From: Mucilaginibacter phenanthrenivorans
Lineage (GTDB): Bacteria; Bacteroidota; Bacteroidia; Sphingobacteriales; Sphingobacteriaceae
Assembly: GCF_024721155.1 (NCBI RefSeq)
Contig: NZ_JAHVAP010000006.1
Span: 248,001-312,000, forward strand
DNA length: 64,000 nt
Direction of reading: 5' to 3'
Part shown: positions 59,901-64,000 of the stretch, piece after piece
Layout: every line of letters starts with the position of its first letter
Position numbering within the stretch: the stretch's first letter is position 1
Notes under the pieces: model-generated
What the model saw: only the letters and a program-made list of their open reading frames with translations
Database searches by the model: none
Told to the model about the DNA's origin: nothing
Program-made: the position numbers and the translations under genes

Positions 59901-60564
59901 CTTAAACGGGGCGGGTAATGCAGATCAAACCGTTACCGCAGAATGGCTGGAAAACTCGGGATACACCAGCCTTTATGATGCATTAAGGGCCAAGTTAACT
60001 TTTGTAACTTTCACCAAAACTCACAAATTGCGCGCAAACCGAACCGTATTAACAAACACAGAAACGGCAGATTATCTGACTGTGATAGTGGACGGTAGTC
60101 CTCAACTTATGCTTGACGACCCTAAGAATAACATGGAGCGTGGCGTTTTAGATTATTACGATGCAAACGATATAGAAAGCGTTGAAGTACTTATAGGCCC
60201 GCATTACGGAGCCATTTACGGCAACATAGCCAGCGGTGGGGCCATAATTGTTACCACCAAACAAGGCAGGAGAGCTAATAATTACTACAAGGAGGCACCG
60301 GGCGTAATAACGGTAAAACCTGGCGGCTTTTATAAAGCCAGGCAATTTTACGCACCGAAATATGATCATCCCGAAACGATTGATCCGAAAAAAGATCTGC
60401 GGACAACCATTTACTGGAACTCCGAAATAACAACGGATAGTGCCGGCAATGCTTCGTTTAATTACTATAACGCCGATGGTGCAGGGAACTATCGGGTAGT
60501 TATTGAAGGCATTGATACCGAAGGGAATTTAGGCAGACAGGTTTATTATTATAAAGTTGAATAA
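56914..60564 (+). CDS. Large envelope protein: carboxypeptidase-regulatory, MG2-like and TonB-plug domains (paralogue 1)
   Basis: 1216 residues. A signal peptide (about 1-19) precedes a carboxypeptidase-regulatory domain (about 22-105, SISVVGFDTY-like core VISVVGFDTYLQP). An uncharacterised region of about 300 residues follows. An MG2-like domain comes next (about 425-545, YLHFDKPYYAAGDTVYFKAY), as in alpha-2-macroglobulins. Near the end is a TonB-plug-like domain (about 1050-1130, VEVLIGPHYGAIYGNIASGG) with no barrel after it. It probably works on the outside of the outer membrane or in the periplasm. A close paralogue follows 16 bases on. Confidence 0.82.
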   Translation: MKNLAFTIAFILLSLCCFAQYSITGRVISQADTKTVANAGVFLSNATIGSHTAADGSFTLHDVKPGKYDLVISVVGFDTYLQPVTVTNNNIDLQTITIFTKSIALGEVKIKATKGPDPDRARYMTQFTGEFLGTTDVAKECRILNPELIDFDYDSANNILKASSVDFLVIQNDALGYKIKYLLKDFTLDYAEDGTHTFSYSGSVFFEAMQGSPAQQRNWQQRRQEVYEGSQTHFFQSLINGTIDKDGFRVLRVPANPLRPADSVVQEKIRMFAALKNDKLFGDSLKYWTKKAGLPRISDKVNLTPLKKEDIIKGPDKQGLYSLLFNNDALFICYNKYHHFNRSAPSKVSDPENKDNTLVTFNHERLLFDKNGSFINPDGLSFDGVWMRGRLATLLPVDYEPQQITGMEIDSEVVKKVTAKMDTYSAAHVTEKAYLHFDKPYYAAGDTVYFKAYLTQGEDHKLNHLSGVLYVDLVDSFNKIIKSEKLQVTDGVGWGDFALSSALLKGSYRIRAYTQWMRNAGDNAFFDKTIQIGSTAAVRIPESGTPANKQSHLKPDLKFFPESGNLVTGVKNKIAFKAIASSGLGVDVKGVVIDNENKQVATFTSVHLGMGYFYIIPSEAKTYTARVTYSDGTTDAIEIPNGNSNEIKIAFTDNNRLWSVRINSGKQWYQQNKGKIYTLIIYSGGVPQSYSVKLESQDVSLDVSKKDLHAGIATATLFSATGEPLCERLLFVQNCEQLKLDINADKSIYTARANTAIKLNVSKATGEPASGHFSVAVIDESKVPVDDNSESTIINDLLLTSDLKGFVEQPNYYFTNSNEKTAADLDLVMLTHGYRKYEWEQILNNDDNQVMAYKPEIGLTVSGIVKFNGKPVDKGRVKLFGKASGGLMLDTVTDQNGRFIFNKLAYYDTTKFVVQARTAKDQKEVDVKPDSLAAEAVVTGKGTPGPDAGNSLAIYEHSSKQFFEEQRKYGINKNEVQLQEVIIKDKKINPFVHSQNLNGAGNADQTVTAEWLENSGYTSLYDALRAKLTFVTFTKTHKLRANRTVLTNTETADYLTVIVDGSPQLMLDDPKNNMERGVLDYYDANDIESVEVLIGPHYGAIYGNIASGGAIIVTTKQGRRANNYYKEAPGVITVKPGGFYKARQFYAPKYDHPETIDPKKDLRTTIYWNSEITTDSAGNASFNYYNADGAGNYRVVIEGIDTEGNLGRQVYYYKVE

Positions 60565-60580
60565 AAAAACATTACAAAAA

Positions 60581-63500
60581 ATGAGTCGATTTACCTTCAC
60601 CTTCTTGTTAGTTTTAGCTACTCTATGCTGTTGCGCTCAATTTAGCATCAAGGGGCATATTATTAGCCAGGCTGATACAAAACCTGTTGCCAACGCAAGC
60701 GTATTTTTAAGTAATGCCACAATTGGCGATCATACAACGGCAAGCGGCTCATTTAACCTTGCCGGTGTAAAGCCGGGTAAATACCAACTGGTGATCTCAA
60801 TAGTTGGGTTTGATACCTATACACAACCGGTAACGGTAAGCAATGGAGACGTAGATCTGCAAACCATTACCATATATCCAAAATCAATTGGACTTGCCGA
60901 AGTGAAAATAACAGGCACCAAAGGTGCCGATCCGGAGCGCCCCCGCTACATGGCACAGTTTACCGGCGAGTTTTTAGGCAACTCTGATATCGCGAAAGAA
61001 TGCAGGATCCTGAACCCCGAATTGATAGATTTTAATTACGATGCGGCAAATAACATCCTCAAAGCTTCGTCGGTTGATTTTTTAGTGATTCAGAATGATG
61101 CCCTGGGCTACAGGATAAAATATATGCTTAAAGATTTTACCCTCAATTATGCAGAAGACGGAACCCACACCTTTAACTATTCAGGTTCGGTATTTTTTGA
61201 AGCGATGAAAGGCAGCCCTGCCGAACAACAGCAATGGCAGCGGCGCAGACAGGAAATATACGAAGGGTCACAGACGCACTTTTTTCAATCACTAATTGCC
61301 GGTACCATCGACCGGGATGGGTTTAGGATTCTTCGTTTACCCGCTAACCCGATGCGCCCCGCAGACAGTGTTGTGCAGGAGAAAATTCGCATTTTTGGAG
61401 CGTTTAAGAATGATAAGACTTTTCGCGACTCGTTAAAATACTGGTCAAAAAAGGCGGCGCTGCCTAAAACATCCGGCAAGCTAAACCCAGTACCGTTACA
61501 AAGGGAAGATCTGTTGAAGGGGCCGAACAAACAAGGGCTTTATTCCCTGCTGTTTAATGGGGATGCTTTATTTATCTCTTATAACAAGTATCATCATTTT
61601 AACAGGAGCGCCCCTGGCAAACTTTCCGATCCGGATAATAAAGACAATACGCTTGTAAGCTTCGATTATGATCGGTTGTTGTTTGATAAAAATGGTTCAT
61701 TTATCAACCCCGGTGGGTTAACGTTCGACGGTGTTTGGATGAGGGGCCGACTGGCTACATTGCTACCTGTGGATTACGAACCGCAACAGATCACAGGCCA
61801 GGAGGTTGACAGTGCAGTGGTAAAAAAGTTAACCGATAAAATGAACAGCTATGCGGCTCAGCACGTTACAGAAAAAACTTACCTGCATTTTGATAAGCCT
61901 TATTATGCCGCCGGCGACACCATGTATTTTAAAGCTTATTTAACCCAGGGAGATGATCATAAGTTAAACCATTTAAGCGGCATATTACATATTGAGTTAA
62001 TAGACCCGGCCAATAAAGTAATTGACTCAGAAAAACTACAGGTTACCGACGGGGTAGGTTGGGGCGATTTTGCACTTGACCCGGCGCTGTTAAAAGGCGA
62101 TTATAGGGTTAGGGCCTATACCCAATTGATGAGAAACGAAGGCGATGAGGCTTTTTTTGACAAAACCATACAAATAGGCTCCACTGCTGCTATCCGCGTT
62201 CCGGAAAGCGGTATTCCGGCAAGTAAGCAACCTGGCTTAAAACCCGATCTTAAATTCTTCCCCGAAAGCGGAAATCTCGTTGCAGGGATCAAAAGCAAGA
62301 TAGCTTTTAAGGCTATCGCAGCAAACGGACTTGGAGTAGCTGTTAAGGGCGTAGTGACAGACAATGAAAACAACCAAATTGCCACCTTTACATCAACACA
62401 TCTGGGGATGGGGTATTTTACTATTACACCGTCTGAAACAAAAACTTATACTGCTAAAGTAAGCTATCCCGACGGAACAAGCAGTGCTATTGAGATGCCA
62501 AAAGGAATCGCAGACGGGATTACTGCAAGCTTTACGGACGCCGGCAGGGTTTATAGTGTAAAAATAAGTGCAGGTAAACAGACATATCAGCAATACAGGA
62601 ACAAACTCTATACGCTGGTGATCTATTCGGGCGGCGTGCCAAGTAGTTACACAGTAAAACTTGAAAACCAGGAAGTAACCATTGAGATCCCTAAAAAAGA
62701 CTTGCATTCGGGTATTACAACAGCTACCCTATTTTCTGCTGCAGGCGAACCGCTATGTGAGCGCTTACTGTTCGTTCAAAATAATGATCAGCTTAAATTA
62801 GACATCAACACCGATAAAAACAGCTACGCTGCCCGATCAAACACAAGCATTAAACTAAATGTAAGCAAGGCAACTGGCCAACCTGTGCCCGGCCATTTTT
62901 CTGTAGCGGTTATTAACGAGAGCAAGGTGCCTGTTGATGAAAATACCGAATCAACCATCATCAATAACCTGCTGCTAACTTCCGATTTGAAGGGTTATAT
63001 TGAACAGCCCAACTATTATTTCACAAATAGCAATGAGAAAACTGCTGCCGATCTTGACCTGGTAATGCTTACTCATGGTTACAGGAAATATGAATGGAAA
63101 CAAATACTAGACAACAATGGTCCTTCTAAAATAACCTACCAACCTGAGAAGGATTTTACTATTAGTGGTACCGTTAAGTTTAATAGAAAGCCTGTTGAAA
63201 AGGGCAAAATAAAGTTATTTAGCAAAGGGGTAAATGGGATAATGCTGGACACACTCACCGATAAAAATGGCAAGTTCATTTTTGACAGGCTCATTTATGA
63301 TGATACCACAAAATTTGTAATACAGGCGCGAACCGCAAAAGGGGAAAAAGACGTAGATGTGTTGTTGGATTCAATGGGCCCGGGGCCGGCAGTAAATGCT
63401 AAAATGGCATACTATGCACTTCAAAACGAAAATGTGAACGTATATACCCTGCGCAGTAAAGAGTTTTTTAACGAGCAGGCAAAATATGGAATAAATAAGC

Positions 63501-64000
63501 ATGCGCTTATGCTCAAGGAGGTGGTGATAAAGGACAAAAAAAAGAATAATGACCCAATACAGGAATCTGAAAACCTGAATGGCGCAGGCCACGCTGACCA
63601 GGTAATAACCTCGGATTGGTTCGAAAATTCGGGTTTTTCGAGTTTGTGGGATGCGTTAAAGGCTAAGCTTACCGGTGTAGAATTTAATTTTAAACACCAG
63701 ATAGTTTCGCGGCGATCAGTCCCCCATCTGCAAGCTATGCAATTAAAACCGTGGGATACGGAAGAACCTAATGACGGTAAGGCCCCAATGCAGGACCTTG
63801 TGGAAATAATAGTTGACGGCGTGCCTATTGGGCAACCATATAAAGAAGGTTTTCCCAATTTTATAGAGGGAATTGATGTAAACAATGTAGCGAGCGTAGA
63901 ATTTGGGAACTTACACTATGCAGCAATATATGGCAGCAGGGCTGCCGGTGGCGTACTGATCATCACCATGAAGAAAAAGGCAAGGATGGTGAACAATTAT
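60581..64000 (+). CDS. Large envelope protein, paralogue 2 (3' end outside window)
   Basis: The frame opens at the ATG at 60581 (MSRFTFTFLLVLATLCCCAQ) and stays open to the window end, so at least 1140 codons are present. It follows paralogue 1 by 16 bases and matches it along its whole length: the carboxypeptidase-regulatory domain, the MG2-like YLHFDKPYYAAGDTMYFKAY and the plug-like VASVEFGNLHYAAIYGSRAA. The last visible part differs most. Tandem arrangement indicates a duplication, and the pair is probably co-transcribed. Confidence 0.82.
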   Translation, partial: MSRFTFTFLLVLATLCCCAQFSIKGHIISQADTKPVANASVFLSNATIGDHTTASGSFNLAGVKPGKYQLVISIVGFDTYTQPVTVSNGDVDLQTITIYPKSIGLAEVKITGTKGADPERPRYMAQFTGEFLGNSDIAKECRILNPELIDFNYDAANNILKASSVDFLVIQNDALGYRIKYMLKDFTLNYAEDGTHTFNYSGSVFFEAMKGSPAEQQQWQRRRQEIYEGSQTHFFQSLIAGTIDRDGFRILRLPANPMRPADSVVQEKIRIFGAFKNDKTFRDSLKYWSKKAALPKTSGKLNPVPLQREDLLKGPNKQGLYSLLFNGDALFISYNKYHHFNRSAPGKLSDPDNKDNTLVSFDYDRLLFDKNGSFINPGGLTFDGVWMRGRLATLLPVDYEPQQITGQEVDSAVVKKLTDKMNSYAAQHVTEKTYLHFDKPYYAAGDTMYFKAYLTQGDDHKLNHLSGILHIELIDPANKVIDSEKLQVTDGVGWGDFALDPALLKGDYRVRAYTQLMRNEGDEAFFDKTIQIGSTAAIRVPESGIPASKQPGLKPDLKFFPESGNLVAGIKSKIAFKAIAANGLGVAVKGVVTDNENNQIATFTSTHLGMGYFTITPSETKTYTAKVSYPDGTSSAIEMPKGIADGITASFTDAGRVYSVKISAGKQTYQQYRNKLYTLVIYSGGVPSSYTVKLENQEVTIEIPKKDLHSGITTATLFSAAGEPLCERLLFVQNNDQLKLDINTDKNSYAARSNTSIKLNVSKATGQPVPGHFSVAVINESKVPVDENTESTIINNLLLTSDLKGYIEQPNYYFTNSNEKTAADLDLVMLTHGYRKYEWKQILDNNGPSKITYQPEKDFTISGTVKFNRKPVEKGKIKLFSKGVNGIMLDTLTDKNGKFIFDRLIYDDTTKFVIQARTAKGEKDVDVLLDSMGPGPAVNAKMAYYALQNENVNVYTLRSKEFFNEQAKYGINKHALMLKEVVIKDKKKNNDPIQESENLNGAGHADQVITSDWFENSGFSSLWDALKAKLTGVEFNFKHQIVSRRSVPHLQAMQLKPWDTEEPNDGKAPMQDLVEIIVDGVPIGQPYKEGFPNFIEGIDVNNVASVEFGNLHYAAIYGSRAAGGVLIITMKKKARMVNNY

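Overview
The window looks like the chromosome of a Bacteroidota bacterium, most likely a Sphingobacteriaceae / Mucilaginibacter-like organism. The evidence is SusC/TonB-like barrels with carboxypeptidase-regulatory domains, many short lipoproteins, TAnnTTTG-type -7 boxes, moderate GC and no dependence on Shine-Dalgarno sites. No rRNA, tRNA or CRISPR array was seen.

Left flank, 1-9822: host genes. These are the 3' end of a metzincin protease, a collagen-like lipoprotein, a TonB-type outer-membrane barrel, two single-domain response regulators, an I42-like inhibitor lipoprotein and a GT87-type membrane glycosyltransferase. The C-terminal third of comM (yifB) follows. Right flank, 55715-64000: the N-terminal two thirds of comM, then two tandem paralogues of a very large envelope protein (carboxypeptidase-regulatory, MG2-like and TonB-plug domains). 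The second paralogue runs off the window.

Between the two comM halves sits an integrated element of about 45.9 kb (9818-55714). The junctions share a 5-bp core (CATGG). The rejoined ends form an 18-bp perfect inverted repeat around a 6-bp centre, which is typical of a large serine integrase attP. Removing the element restores an in-frame 512-codon comM. A large serine integrase lies at the right end and a double-HTH regulator at the left end. In the excised circle these two ORFs would be fused in frame.

Element layout: 9.8-15.2 kb holds regulators, an IS630-like DDE protein, two lipoproteins, a methylase-like protein and a candidate small RNA. 15.4-16.7 kb holds a ClpP-fold SDH-type protease. 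16.9-20.3 kb holds a VirD4/HerA-like ATPase with a partner. 20.8-23.8 kb holds small genes, an exported NUC1 nuclease and a hairpin-rich region. 24.0-28.9 kb holds two three-gene envelope or membrane modules. 29.4-30.6 kb holds a second VirD4-like ATPase. 30.7-34.3 kb holds a second serine recombinase with a duplicated tail and HTH gene. 34.4-38.4 kb is accessory cargo with a decayed DUF3800 gene. 38.6-42.3 kb holds a PD-(D/E)XK nuclease-like protein and small unknowns.

42.3-51.7 kb is a complete grasp-with-spasm RiPP (graspetide-type) cluster. It has three precursors, an ATP-grasp ligase, a SPASM-type partner, a C39 peptidase-ABC exporter, an outer-membrane barrel and a divergent secreted alpha/beta hydrolase. 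The precursor cores are arrays of a hexapeptide x-S-x-x-x-D following a conserved YGG processing site. This is the best candidate for an undescribed system here. 51.8-55.7 kb holds an HTH protein, a degenerate RuvC-like protein, a surface barrel and the integrase.
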